This document shows, piece by piece, positions 55,871 through 64,000 of a DNA stretch of 64,000 nucleotides. The position numbers were made by a program, and so were the translations under genes. The DNA comes from Bradyrhizobium diazoefficiens. Its GTDB lineage: Bacteria; Pseudomonadota; Alphaproteobacteria; Rhizobiales; Xanthobacteraceae. Every line of letters begins with the position of its first letter. Position 1 is the stretch's first letter. The notes under the pieces were generated by a model. It saw nothing but the letters and a program-made list of their open reading frames with translations. It did not search any database and was not told the DNA's origin. Where the stretch lies: the NCBI RefSeq assembly GCF_016599855.1, contig NZ_CP067041.1, positions 6,510,001 to 6,574,000 on the forward strand, read 5' to 3'.

Positions 55871-56311
55871 ATGTCCCGCAGATTTGCCGTTCTCACCGTC
55901 CTCCTGGCTGCGCTGTCCGGCGCGCCTGCCGCGCATGCGCAGAGCGCCGAGGCGACCGGGACCTGGCTCACCCAGGCGGGCGATGCCCGCGTGAAAATCA
56001 GCAAATGCGGCGGCGCTATCTGCGGCGTGATCGTCTGGCTGAAGGAGCCTTACGACACCGCGACAGGCAAGCCTGCGACCGACAGCAAGAATCCCAATCC
56101 CGCGCTCGCCAAGCGGTCGATGATCGGCCTGCCGCTGTTCTCCGGCATGCAGCCCGCAGGGCCAAACAAATGGTCGGGCCAGATCTACAATGCCGACGAC
56201 GGCAGCACCTATGCGAGCAGCGTTACCGTGACACCAGCTGAAACGCCGCGGGTCGAAGGCTGTGTCGGCGCACTCTGCGGCGGCGAGACCTGGACGCGCG
56301 CGGGTCGCTAG
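55871..56311 (+). CDS. DUF2147 domain exported protein
   Basis: A 146-residue exported protein with a signal peptide (FAVLTVLLAALSGAPAAHAQ). The DUF2147 core follows: TGTWLTQAGDARVKISKCGG with IVWLKEPYDTATGKPATDSKNPNP, then GPNKWSGQIYNADDGSTYAS. The small beta-barrel fold is common in rhizobia and its role is unknown. The two cysteines near the N-terminus and two near the end (GCVGALCGG) may form disulfides. Its stop overlaps that of the convergent DUF3095 gene by 4 bases. Confidence 0.88.
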   Translation: MSRRFAVLTVLLAALSGAPAAHAQSAEATGTWLTQAGDARVKISKCGGAICGVIVWLKEPYDTATGKPATDSKNPNPALAKRSMIGLPLFSGMQPAGPNKWSGQIYNADDGSTYASSVTVTPAETPRVEGCVGALCGGETWTRAGR

Positions 56312-57459
56312 CTCACGGCCGCCACCATCGCCTTCAAGGCCGTCGCCGCGGAGGCGTAGCCACCGCGTGCGCCGTCGATGAAGTGCACGTGGTCGCTGCG
56401 CAGTGCCGAGGGCGTGAAGCAGGTCATCATCGCGGCATCCTGCTGATAGAGGCCGTAGCGAACGACGCCCTCGCGCGCAGCGGTGGCGAGACGATCGCTC
56501 AGGGCGCGCTCGAGCTCCAGCGTGCAATCGAGGATCATGCGCAGTCCGTCATCATATTTGCGGAAGTCGGAATTCTCGACCACCTGGCGCTTATAGACCT
56601 TTGGCAGAAAGCCGCCGACCTTGATGTCGAAGCGCATGAGGAGATAGGCAAAGAACGTATAGGCGAGCACGCCGGCGCGGCGCTTGAACAATGGTCCTCC
56701 GCGTGCGGCCCGCGCCTCATAGTCTAGACCCTGCGGCGGCCATTTGAGCGGCGGCCCCTGCGGCGGCACGGGACGCCCCGCATCCGGACTGCGCTCGACG
56801 AGATGGATGATATCCTCGATCACCTTGCGGAAGGCCAGCGGATCCGCGCCAGGCGCCGGCATCACCAGCATCGACAGGATCAATCCGCGCGAGGCCGACA
56901 TCACTTCGAAGCGGCAGGACAGACCGGTGAGATCGGGCTGCGTACCCGCGGGCGCCTCCGCCACGGCGAACTCGCCGCGCTTCATCGCGGCGTCGGCGAA
57001 GGCGAGCCCGCCGCCCGAGAACATCGCATAAGACAGGTTCGCCGACGGACCGAAGCGCGCGACACGCACGTCGAGGCCCTGCGCGCGAATGGCGCTCACG
57101 GGCACCAGCGCGACGCGCATCTTCAGATCGAGATCGTCCCGTACCCAGGTCGCGGTCGCGGCCAGGGCTTCGCGCGCGGCGTCGAGATCGGACGGCGCGA
57201 CCGCAAAGCTCGCGCCGTCGCCGCCGAACACGAAGGGGAATTCGCGTCCCTGCAATGCGTTCGTCACCGCCGCGATCACGGCGGCGCCGGCCATGTTGAC
57301 CGCCTTGTAGCGCTGCGCCGCGATCGCCTTGGTGGAATCGACGATGTCGGCGACGCCGACGCTCCAGTCCTCCGGCAGCGGCAAATAGAGCTTCGGCTCC
57401 ATCAAGCTGGTGAAGCCGCGGAAGACAGGGATGCTGCCGTAGAAGGATGCGGCTGTCAT
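56308..57459 (-). CDS. DUF3095 protein, cyclase-like
   Basis: A 383-residue protein of the DUF3095 family. Its first half resembles a class III nucleotide cyclase: VGVADIVDSTKAIAAQRYKA carries a possible metal aspartate and FPFVFGGDGASFAVA has the second one, in the usual D...GDG arrangement. The second half (RRAGVLAYTFFAYLLMRFDI and later) is specific to this family. Activity is not established. Start MTAASFYGSIPVF (57459) is chosen; the frame to 57519 adds poor sequence. It converges with the DUF2147 gene. Confidence 0.82.
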   Translation of the reverse strand: MTAASFYGSIPVFRGFTSLMEPKLYLPLPEDWSVGVADIVDSTKAIAAQRYKAVNMAGAAVIAAVTNALQGREFPFVFGGDGASFAVAPSDLDAAREALAATATWVRDDLDLKMRVALVPVSAIRAQGLDVRVARFGPSANLSYAMFSGGGLAFADAAMKRGEFAVAEAPAGTQPDLTGLSCRFEVMSASRGLILSMLVMPAPGADPLAFRKVIEDIIHLVERSPDAGRPVPPQGPPLKWPPQGLDYEARAARGGPLFKRRAGVLAYTFFAYLLMRFDIKVGGFLPKVYKRQVVENSDFRKYDDGLRMILDCTLELERALSDRLATAAREGVVRYGLYQQDAAMMTCFTPSALRSDHVHFIDGARGGYASAATALKAMVAAVS

Positions 57460-57627
57460 CGCAAGAAGCCAGTTGGTTTGCACGAGAACAGATACGGCGC
57501 GGCATCGATCGGGGTTCACCTGCCGGCTTTCTCAAACAACAACGCATCATTGGCTGAAATGGACGACAACGACAAGATGCCGGAGCGGATGGCCCGGCAC
57601 CGTTCGTCACTAATTTCGGAAGCGGCG

Positions 57628-57858
57628 CTAATGCAGCTTCTCGTCCTGGCGCTTGCGCAATGCGGGAGCCGGCGCGTCATGACAGCCGATCAGGCGCACG
57701 AATTGCTGCGGATACATTTCGTGGCCGTAGCTGCTGGAGTTTTGATGCGACATCGGCGGACAGCGAACATCGTCCAGTTTAGCGGGCGATGGCTTCGCAG
57801 GCGTTTGGCCGTGAGTTGCAACGGAGAGGTTTGGCGTAGCCGTGTCCAGAGGGGCCAT
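57628..57858 (-). CDS. small hypothetical protein
   Basis: A 76-residue ORF starting MAPLDTATPNLSVA with GGGAG about 8 bases upstream. It is polar, with a few Cys, His and Met residues (VRCPPMSHQNSSSYGHEMYP). No domain is recognised. An overlapping plus-strand frame (57542-57879) is longer but lacks a ribosome site. I favour the minus strand weakly. Confidence 0.4.
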   Translation of the reverse strand: MAPLDTATPNLSVATHGQTPAKPSPAKLDDVRCPPMSHQNSSSYGHEMYPQQFVRLIGCHDAPAPALRKRQDEKLH

Positions 57859-57985
57859 GGACTGCTCCCTGTCGTTTAGGGCAGCTCGATTGACGTAACG
57901 TAATCGATTGCGAGGCATCTTACGCTCAAATCCGGCTTGATGTCATTGTGCCGGATCAAACACAATTGTGGCAGCGGACTTCCTT

Positions 57986-58708
57986 TTACGCCGTATTCCC
58001 CGCGTCGATCGTAAGCACGGTGCCGGTCACGTTGCGACCGCCCTCGCCAAGCAAATATTCCACCATGCGCGCGACGTCACCGGTTTCCGGTAGGCGGCGC
58101 AGCGCGCTGCGGCCGGCGATGCGCTTGCGGCCGTCATCGGAGAGATTGTGCGTGAGCTCGGTATCGATGAAGCCCGGCGCGATCGCATTGACGGTGATGC
58201 CGAGCTTGCCGACCTCGCGTGCGAGCGAACGGGTGAAGCCGGTCGCCGCGGCCTTGGTCGCACCGTAGACCGAAAGGCCATTATAGCCCGTCGTCGCAAT
58301 GATCGAGGAGATGTTGATGATACGGCCGGCGCCATCAGCCATCATCTGGCGCGCGACATATTTGGTCAGGATGATCGGCGACAGCACGTTGAGCTGCACC
58401 AGCGCCTCGATCTCCGAATTGTGCATGGTGGCGAGCAGCCCTTCGGTGCCGAGGCCGGCATTGTTAACGAGGCCGTAGATCGGGCCGAACTCATCGCGCA
58501 CAAGCTTTGCAAAGGCCGGAATCGCGTCGATCACGGCGAGATCGCAGGCGCGGAAATGCAGGCGACCTTCGGACTCGGCAATCGCAGCCTTGAGCTCGTC
58601 ACTCTCGCGCCGCGCCGCTGCGATCACGTTGTAGCCGGCGCCGACCAGGCGGTTGCCGATCGCAAGGCCGATGCCGCGGCTGCCGCCGGTGACGAGAACA
58701 TTATGCAT
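57986..58708 (-). CDS. SDR oxidoreductase of the ACP cluster, FabG-like
   Basis: A 240-residue classical SDR: cofactor motif VLVTGGSRGIG (residues 4-14), NNAGLG near 84, catalytic serine in NISSIIA and YGATK near 146. Its GG(Q/R)-NVTGTVLTIDAGNTA ending is like the 3-oxoacyl-ACP reductase FabG. The start overlaps the end of the ligase gene by 8 bases. With an ACP and a ligase upstream in the same operon, it probably reduces a beta-keto (or similar) group on an acyl chain held on the dedicated ACP. Confidence 0.9.
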   Translation of the reverse strand: MHNVLVTGGSRGIGLAIGNRLVGAGYNVIAAARRESDELKAAIAESEGRLHFRACDLAVIDAIPAFAKLVRDEFGPIYGLVNNAGLGTEGLLATMHNSEIEALVQLNVLSPIILTKYVARQMMADGAGRIINISSIIATTGYNGLSVYGATKAAATGFTRSLAREVGKLGITVNAIAPGFIDTELTHNLSDDGRKRIAGRSALRRLPETGDVARMVEYLLGEGGRNVTGTVLTIDAGNTA

Positions 58709-60083
58709 CGGTGCGCGCCAGTTTGCCGGCCGGGGTGACGTCGAGCGCCTCGACGAAGCGGATCACCGCAGGCACCTTGTGGGAGGCGAGCTGCGCGCGG
58801 CACTGATCCAGGATCTGGTCGCGGATCTCTTTCGCCCGCGCCTGATCGGTGTCGTCAGCGAGGATCACGTCGGCGACGACAATGCCGCCGGTGATCGGAC
58901 TGCGCCGCGATTTCGCGCGCGACATCCGCACGTCGGGATGACGGTTGATCGCCGCTTCGATCTCTTCAGGGTGAACCTTGAGTCCGCCGATATTAATGAT
59001 GCCGCCGCGGCGGCCCACGAAATAGTAGCGGTCAGCGCGCAATTCGACGATGTCGCCACTATCGACGAAGCCGTCGCCATCGGTGAGTGCGGCCGCATTG
59101 TGGCCGATGTAGGCGTGCGCGGTGCGCGTCGAGCGAATGCGCAGCGAGCCGTCGACGACCTTCATCTCGACGCCATTGCGGTTGCCGAGGTAGTTGGCCG
59201 GAAAACCCTCGAGCCCGTCATTGACGGCGAAGCCGACGCCGGCCTCGGTCGAGGCGTAGGCATGGCCGACGGACGAATTCGGAAATGCGGCCTTCAGGCC
59301 ATCGAGCACCGCCTGGTCGGCGATCTCACCGGAGAGGCGAACATAGCGTGGGGCGAACTGCGCGGCCGACCCGCTCATCAAAAGCTTGCGCCAATGCGAG
59401 GGCGTGCCGGAAATGTGGGAGACGCCACGCGCATTCAGCCGCGCCACGTGATCGGCGAGCGGTTCATGAGGGTCCGACAGCACCATCGAGCCGCCGGAGA
59501 GGATGGCGCGGAGGAAGATCTGCAGGCCGCCATAGCGGCGGATATCGTAGAACGTCGCCCACACCGGCGCGGGTCCGCGCGTCGGGCCTTCGGCAACGAT
59601 CGCGCCGGTGAGCGCTTCCAGCGTATGGCCGACGATTTTCGGCACGCCCGAGGTACCCGAGGTGAGCATCAACCATTCGGTGGCGCGCTCGGTCTGCGCC
59701 GGAGCGGTGGCTTGGAGCGGCAATTGTGCGGTGACGACCAGCGGCACGCCGGTCCCGGCCCAGCGATCCGGCTCGTCGGTGACCACGGCATCGATCCCGG
59801 CATCCGCGATCAGCGCATCCAGATGCGCGGGGTTGAGATCCGGCGGGCACAGCAGCATGCGGCGGGCGATGCCGTCGAGCTCGATCATGGCAAGGCCCGA
59901 CCGGAGCTGATCCGAGAGCTTCAGCAAGACGGCACGGCCGGATAGCTCGCGCAAACGGCCGCCCAGGACGGTCTGCGACAATATATCGGTCAGCGACACG
60001 ACATGATGCGCATCCGACAGGGGCCTGCCCGTCAGCTCCGCACCGAGATGGTCGCGGAGCGCAAAGATCTCACGCGGGGACAT
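58701..60083 (-). CDS. adenylate-forming acyl/amino acid ligase for an ACP
   Basis: A 460-residue enzyme of the ANL superfamily. Core A3 reads MLTSGTSGVPKIVGHTLEAL (about residue 135). A later YASTEAGVG forms the A5 region, VDSGDIVELRADRYYFVGR the A7/A8 region, and TPAGKLART near the end holds the A10 lysine. It is shorter than acyl-CoA synthetases, in the range of stand-alone acyl-ACP ligases such as DltA-like proteins. It overlaps the ACP gene by 14 bases at its start and the SDR gene by 8 at its end, so it most likely activates a carboxylic acid and loads it onto that ACP. The substrate is unknown. Confidence 0.88.
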   Translation of the reverse strand: MSPREIFALRDHLGAELTGRPLSDAHHVVSLTDILSQTVLGGRLRELSGRAVLLKLSDQLRSGLAMIELDGIARRMLLCPPDLNPAHLDALIADAGIDAVVTDEPDRWAGTGVPLVVTAQLPLQATAPAQTERATEWLMLTSGTSGVPKIVGHTLEALTGAIVAEGPTRGPAPVWATFYDIRRYGGLQIFLRAILSGGSMVLSDPHEPLADHVARLNARGVSHISGTPSHWRKLLMSGSAAQFAPRYVRLSGEIADQAVLDGLKAAFPNSSVGHAYASTEAGVGFAVNDGLEGFPANYLGNRNGVEMKVVDGSLRIRSTRTAHAYIGHNAAALTDGDGFVDSGDIVELRADRYYFVGRRGGIINIGGLKVHPEEIEAAINRHPDVRMSRAKSRRSPITGGIVVADVILADDTDQARAKEIRDQILDQCRAQLASHKVPAVIRFVEALDVTPAGKLARTDA

Positions 60084-60315
60084 TTTCGTAGGCCCGCACG
60101 AAATCGCCCACGGTGGCGGGGAACGCCGCGTCCTCGGAAATGGTGAAGGGGTCGACGCCGGTCTCGTCCTCGAGCCGCGCCACCAGGATCGCGAACGCGA
60201 GCGAGTCGAATCCGGTCTCGTGCAGGGACAGATCGTCCGAGAGCGCGGGAAGCGTAACGTGCTGCTCTTTGGCGATCTGCTGGATCGCTTCGATGACTTT
60301 AGACCTTACCGACAT
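60070..60315 (-). CDS. acyl carrier protein
   Basis: An 81-residue acidic four-helix carrier with the phosphopantetheine attachment serine S38 in HETGFDSLAFAIL. It differs from housekeeping AcpP (which has DSLD), so it is a dedicated carrier. Its stop is overlapped by 14 bases by the ligase gene. About 145 bases separate it from the FATP-type synthetase gene upstream. It should carry an acyl or aminoacyl group between the ligase and the SDR. Confidence 0.9.
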   Translation of the reverse strand: MSVRSKVIEAIQQIAKEQHVTLPALSDDLSLHETGFDSLAFAILVARLEDETGVDPFTISEDAAFPATVGDFVRAYENVPA

Positions 60316-60459
60316 GGCTGGCTCGCTTTGTTAACAGATCGTGTTTCTTGCGGCGGCTCTTGACGACCGCCTCCCATAGGCGTCTGTTTACCCGGCAGAA
60401 GTAAATGGCCTCTTGGACAATTCAGATAAAATTGGACCTATCTCTCGATTTTGCTGCGG

Positions 60460-62274
60460 CTACAGCCTGACCGTGCCGTCCACGATCCGCGAAAAAACCT
60501 CGGAATCGAGCCCAAGATAGGCGCCGCATTTCGGATCCAGCACGAACAGCGGATCGCTTATCGCGGCAGGATCAAAACCCTCCCGAGCGAGTTCGGCCTT
60601 CTTCTGCTTGAACGTCTCGGTCGCATCGAGCTCGCGCGAGAGGCGGATGAAGACGGGACGCGCATAGACCGGCAGGCGCTGCGCAAGATGGGCTGGCAGC
60701 GCTCCAATATCGAATCCCTCGTTCACGACGATCGCGCTCATGCCGGCGCGGCCGTCGGTGCCGGGGATGCTAACGCCATAGGTGGTGGCATCGATCACGC
60801 CGGTGAAATCACGCACCGCATCGTTGACCTCGGAGGTCGCGACGTTCTCGCCTTTCCAGCGGAAGGTGTCGCCGATGCGATCGACGAAATGGAAGAAGCC
60901 CCTGTCGTCGAGCCGCATCAGATCGCCGGTGCGGAACCAGGCGTCGCCCTTGGCAAAGACGTCGCGCAGGATCTTCTTCTCGGTCTCGCCGGCGTCGGTG
61001 TAGCCCTCGAAGCGGCCACCACCCTGGTCCGCCGTGCCGATGCGGCCGACGGCTTCGCCGGCCTCGCCGCGGGCACAGGCAATGCAAAAACCCTCGTCAT
61101 TACGCAGCGGCGCGCCGCTATCAGCGTCGAGCTTCACGAGCCCCGCGGGAAAACGATGCGTAAGCAGCGGCAGGATGCGGCCGATCGCGCCCGGCTGGCC
61201 CTCGACATTGAACAGCGAGAAATTGCCTTCGGTCGCGGCATAGAATTCGAGGATGCGGGGAATGGCGAAGCGGCTCTGGAAATCCTCCCAGATATCGCCG
61301 CGCAGGCCGTTGCCGCAGACGAGCCGCAAACCGTGACGGTTTTCATACTCGGACGGCGGTGCCTTGAGCAGATAACGGCAGAGCTCGCCGATATACTGGA
61401 ATAGCGTGCAGTCGTGCCGGACGATGTCGGGCCAGAAATTCGAGGCCGAAAACTTCTCCGCGATCACCACCGAGCCGCCCGCGGCGAGCATGCTGCACGG
61501 CGCGACGATGCCGCCGACCGAGTGGAACAGCGGCAGGCAATCATAGAGCCGATCCTGCGGCGTCGCGCCGGTAAGGCCGGCGAACCAAAAGCCCCAGTTG
61601 AGGATGCGACGATGGCTGATGCTGGCGGCTTTCGGCAGGCCGGTTGTGCCGGAGGTGTAGATCAGCAGCGCACGATCATCGATGGTGACGTCGCCGCGCT
61701 CCTCCGGGGACAGCGCCTCGTCATCGAGCGCGGCGAGCACAACATCGATCGCGCGCTCGCTGGGGGCATCGCCATGGGTCCATATCTTGGCGCCGGTCTT
61801 CAGATGCGGCGTTGCGCTCTCCAGCGTGTCCGCGAGCTCATGGGCGACGATGATATGCGAGGGCTTGGCGACCTGGACGCAATGCGCGAGAGATTTCCCG
61901 ACAAGCTTGGTATTGATCAGTGCAGCCACGCCGCCGACGCGGGTGATGCCGAGCCAGGCTGCTATATAATCGATGCCGTTCGGCATGATCAGGCCGACAG
62001 TGTCGCCCTTGGCGAGGCCAACCGATCTCGCCCAGCGTGCATAGCGATTGATGCGCTTCGATAGACCGTCATAGTCGAGCTTTGTGTCGTCCACGACCAG
62101 CGCGATGCGATCGGGTTGGCGCCGCATCCAATCGTCGACGACGTCGGCGAACAGACGGCCCGGCAACGTCTCAATCCGCGCGGTCAGCTCGATCGCCTTC
62201 AACCAGATCTTCGAGGCCGAGGGTACGCGCGCGGATTTGAGTTGCTCGATGACGCCGGTGGTCATACTGTTCAT
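60460..62274 (-). CDS. FATP-type long-chain acyl-CoA synthetase
   Basis: A 604-residue ANL enzyme of the very-long-chain/FATP type. The ATP motif is LLIYTSGTTGLPKAASISH (about residue 205), FYAATEGNFSLFNVEG and FRTGDLMRLDDRGFFHFVDRIGDTFRWKGENVAT are the FATP signatures, and a C-terminal lysine (ETFKQKKAEL) completes the site. It activates long or branched fatty acids to CoA esters. It may feed the ACP cluster just downstream on the same strand. The start at 62274 could instead be the ATG three codons later. Confidence 0.9.
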   Translation of the reverse strand: MNSMTTGVIEQLKSARVPSASKIWLKAIELTARIETLPGRLFADVVDDWMRRQPDRIALVVDDTKLDYDGLSKRINRYARWARSVGLAKGDTVGLIMPNGIDYIAAWLGITRVGGVAALINTKLVGKSLAHCVQVAKPSHIIVAHELADTLESATPHLKTGAKIWTHGDAPSERAIDVVLAALDDEALSPEERGDVTIDDRALLIYTSGTTGLPKAASISHRRILNWGFWFAGLTGATPQDRLYDCLPLFHSVGGIVAPCSMLAAGGSVVIAEKFSASNFWPDIVRHDCTLFQYIGELCRYLLKAPPSEYENRHGLRLVCGNGLRGDIWEDFQSRFAIPRILEFYAATEGNFSLFNVEGQPGAIGRILPLLTHRFPAGLVKLDADSGAPLRNDEGFCIACARGEAGEAVGRIGTADQGGGRFEGYTDAGETEKKILRDVFAKGDAWFRTGDLMRLDDRGFFHFVDRIGDTFRWKGENVATSEVNDAVRDFTGVIDATTYGVSIPGTDGRAGMSAIVVNEGFDIGALPAHLAQRLPVYARPVFIRLSRELDATETFKQKKAELAREGFDPAAISDPLFVLDPKCGAYLGLDSEVFSRIVDGTVRL

Positions 62275-62483
62275 TCTTTCGGGCCGTGTCTGCTTGGTCC
62301 CGGCAGCTTAGCCCGCGCGCCCTGCCCAGGTGTTAAGAGGCAAGGTAAAACTCCGTTAGCTCTCGATTAACTGCGATCATCCTTTACCAGGCTGGCGGGA
62401 ACGGCGTGCGGCCGGGCGTACTTCTTGCAATACCAATCCACGCGAAGTCCCCTCGCCCCGCGAGAGACGAACTGGAGGCCACA

Positions 62484-62621
62484 ATGATCCAGGCGGCATT
62501 TCCTTCAGACCGCCGCCTGTACCGCGGCCACGCTCGCGATGCCGCGCACGTCGGGGATCAAAAAGGAGTAGCTTGCGGCCTCAGTGCGCAAGGCGGATCG
62601 ATCATCTCGGACCGGTGGTGA
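62484..62621 (+). CDS. possible 45-residue ORF, doubtful
   Basis: ATG 62484 follows GGAGG by 6 bases and the ORF runs to TGA 62621 (MIQAAFPSDRRLYRGHARDA). No features are recognised. It converges on the DUF3551 gene. Apart from this, 62275-62631 shows no gene. The strong ribosome site is the only support. Confidence 0.25.
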   Translation: MIQAAFPSDRRLYRGHARDAAHVGDQKGVACGLSAQGGSIISDRW

Positions 62622-62631
62622 TCGTCCGCAC

Positions 62632-62904
62632 TTAACCATTGCGCCTGTGGCGCGGGGGCGACGGCGGCACGCTGGCTCGATAATACGGATTGAGATCGCA
62701 GGTCGCGCTAAGGCCGGAGGCCGTGGCGCGGCACTGCTCCAACGACGTGAACGAGCAGTCGAACCAGTCGCCGCCACCACCGCGAGGGCCTCCCGAATAG
62801 ACGTGCATGCACACCGGGTAGCGCGGGTCGTAGCGCTGGGCGCTGGCAGGCGTCGCAACCTGCAACGTGGCGATCGCGATGATGGTCAGGAGCAGGGTAC
62901 GCAT
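62632..62904 (-). CDS. DUF3551 small secreted protein
   Basis: A 90-residue exported protein of the DUF3551 family common in Bradyrhizobium. A signal peptide (MRTLLLTIIAIATLQVATPASA) is followed by YDPRYPVCMHVYSGG, DWFDCSFTSLEQCRATASGL and a third cysteine pair near CDLNPYY. Four cysteines suggest two disulfides in the periplasm. The start follows GAGGAA by about 6 bases. Longer frames upstream are rejected. Function is unknown. Confidence 0.88.
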   Translation of the reverse strand: MRTLLLTIIAIATLQVATPASAQRYDPRYPVCMHVYSGGPRGGGGDWFDCSFTSLEQCRATASGLSATCDLNPYYRASVPPSPPRHRRNG

Positions 62905-63284
62905 TGTAAATTCCTCGAATCCGCGGCAACGGCGGGCGTCGTGCCGGTCCGATATGCCATAATGCGGCGACGCTGGCGACGGTTCCGCAACATACCTCTC
63001 CCGCTTTTGACGCACGTGCGAAAGAACAGGCAAGCTGACCTCTTTAACCTGCAGAAAGCGCATATCTGCAGGAAGTCCTGTTCGACAAAGGTCGCAAGCG
63101 CTCTGCGCAGGATTCCGTTCGCAAGCCCCCTCGAAGGGGCTACTCTCGGCCTGATAACACCGGCCCCGGACCATCGAAGTTCTGGAGCCATCAACAAACA
63201 AACGGGCTGAAGGAAACGCACATCCGCGCTCGAGCTCTCTCGGGCGCGGCTCCGCTTTGCGCGAGAAGATGCGCTGACCAGTCG
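62905..63284. other. intergenic region before the RND pump gene
   Basis: No gene is seen. It should hold the divergent promoters of the DUF3551 and RND genes, with one clear palindrome (CCTGCAG-N11-CTGCAGG, 63048-63072). No membrane-fusion protein gene precedes the pump gene, as one would expect for an efflux operon. Confidence 0.5.
63048..63072. promoter_or_regulatory. candidate operator upstream of the RND pump gene
   Basis: CCTGCAG, an 11-base spacer AAAGCGCATAT, then CTGCAGG form a perfect 7-base inverted repeat with an 18-base centre spacing. Efflux pump genes are often controlled by TetR- or MarR-type repressors at such sites. No regulator gene is next to it. Confidence 0.4.
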
Positions 63285-64000
63285 ATGATGTCAGGCATGC
63301 AAGAGAGCATCTCGTCTCCGTTCATCCGCTATCCCATCGGCACCTCGTTGCTGATGGCCGGCATCCTGTTCGTAGGCCTCGTGGCCTATCCTCTGCTGCC
63401 GGTTGCACCGCTGCCGCAGGTCGACTTTCCCACCATCCAGGTTTCCGCGTCACTTCCCGGCGGCAGTCCCGAAACCATGGCCTCCTCCGTGGCGCAGCCG
63501 CTCGAGCGCCAGCTCGCGCAAATCCCTGGCATCGCGCAGATGACCTCGACGAGCTCGCTCGGCTCGGCATCAATCACCATCCAGTTCGACCTCAACCGCC
63601 TCATCGATGCTGCCGCCAACGACGTACAGGCCGCGATCAACGCCGCGAGCGGCCAATTGCCGAAGAACCTGCCCTCACCGCCGACCTACCGGAAGGTCAA
63701 CCCGGCAGATTCGCCCATCATGATCCTGTCGGCCACATCCGACACCCTGCCGCTGACCACCGTCAGCGACCGCACCGACGCCCAGCTCGCGCAGCAGATC
63801 AGTCAGATTCCCGGCGTCGCCCAGGTGTTCGTCGGCGGGCAACAGAAGCCTTCGGTGCGCATCCAGGTCGATCCGGCCAAGCTGGTCGCCAAGGGCCTGT
63901 CGCTGGAGGACGTGCGCAGCCAGATCGCGATCGCGACCACGGACAGCCCGAAGGGCAATATCGACGGCACGCGGCGCGCCTACACCGTCTACGCCAACGA
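63285..64000 (+). CDS. RND efflux pump permease, MdtB/MdtC-like (5' part)
   Basis: The first about 238 residues of a resistance-nodulation-division transporter, open to the end of the window. The opening FIRYPIGTSLLMAGILFVGLVAYPLLPVAPLPQVDFPTIQV covers the first membrane helix and periplasmic porter motif. ERQLAQIPGIAQMTSTSSLG, PSPPTYRKVNPADSPIMILS and GGQQKPSVRIQVDPAKL agree with the MdtB/MdtC branch. It drives proton-coupled export of drugs or metabolites. Three in-frame ATGs (63285, 63288, 63297) are possible; no clear ribosome site separates them. Confidence 0.9.
   Translation, partial: MMSGMQESISSPFIRYPIGTSLLMAGILFVGLVAYPLLPVAPLPQVDFPTIQVSASLPGGSPETMASSVAQPLERQLAQIPGIAQMTSTSSLGSASITIQFDLNRLIDAAANDVQAAINAASGQLPKNLPSPPTYRKVNPADSPIMILSATSDTLPLTTVSDRTDAQLAQQISQIPGVAQVFVGGQQKPSVRIQVDPAKLVAKGLSLEDVRSQIAIATTDSPKGNIDGTRRAYTVYAN

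Noticed and set aside
57542..57879. Plus-strand open frame overlapping the small protein at 57628-57858
   Set aside because: No ribosome site and no features; the minus-strand frame has a better start.

Overview
The window looks like chromosomal DNA of a Bradyrhizobium-type alphaproteobacterium (Rhizobiales). The reasons are high GC with strongly GC-biased third codon positions, many LysR/SDR/GNAT paralogues, a CpdR-type receiver, a cyclase-TPR protein, DUF3551 and DUF2147 proteins, homospermidine synthase, a ROSE-like heat-shock leader, and several families of palindromic intergenic repeats. No rRNA, CRISPR array, prophage or insertion sequence is visible. One tRNA (Val, GAC) is present. The assignment rests on reading the sequence, with no database search.

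Layout. 1-1.3 kb: a small membrane protein, a decayed CreC-like sensor kinase and a zinc-ribbon protein. 1.4-8.7 kb: an oxidoreductase region (SDR, aldehyde dehydrogenase, old-yellow-enzyme reductase, GFA-fold protein, benzoylformate-decarboxylase-like ThDP enzyme and a mandelate-racemase-like enolase-superfamily protein). 8.8-12.8 kb: DUF488, DUF2945, tRNA-Val, CpdR, N-formylglutamate amidohydrolase, a suhB/mmgR-type small RNA and an inositol-monophosphatase/histidinol-phosphatase. 13-23.9 kb: LysR and TauE/SafE, LysE exporter, cyclase-TPR, a large dihaem protein, lysophospholipase, Hsp20 behind a ROSE-like leader, and two secreted proteins. 24.3-30.7 kb: gltB and gltD, separated by a repeat. 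30.8-43.5 kb: beta-barrel porin, kdsD, an HxlR/CMD divergon with a clear double operator, NfeD plus slipin, a lone ABC binding protein with hemH, MAPEG, a NicO nickel/cobalt exporter with DUF1007, and an M3 peptidase.

43.6-48 kb: a polyamine operon. A long structured leader of the speF type precedes ornithine decarboxylase, a GNAT enzyme, a Rid protein and homospermidine synthase. 48.2-54.2 kb: a zinc-acquisition operon on the minus strand, headed by a perfect Zur-like palindrome. It runs His-rich membrane protein, znuC, znuB, znuA, COG0523 GTPase, WD40 protein, and possibly mgtC. 54.4-57.9 kb: Fe/Mn superoxide dismutase, GNAT, DUF2147 and DUF3095. 58-62.3 kb: a compact acyl-carrier-protein cluster (SDR, adenylate-forming ligase, ACP, FATP-type acyl-CoA synthetase), the best candidate here for an uncharacterised pathway. 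62.6-64 kb: DUF3551 and the start of an RND efflux pump that runs off the window.

The most notable items are the regulatory sites (Zur box, HxlR twin dyads, ROSE element, speF leader, suhB-type sRNA, sigma-54-like promoters), the ACP cluster, the extended zinc operon, and a dihaem protein carrying an unusual cytoplasmic extension.
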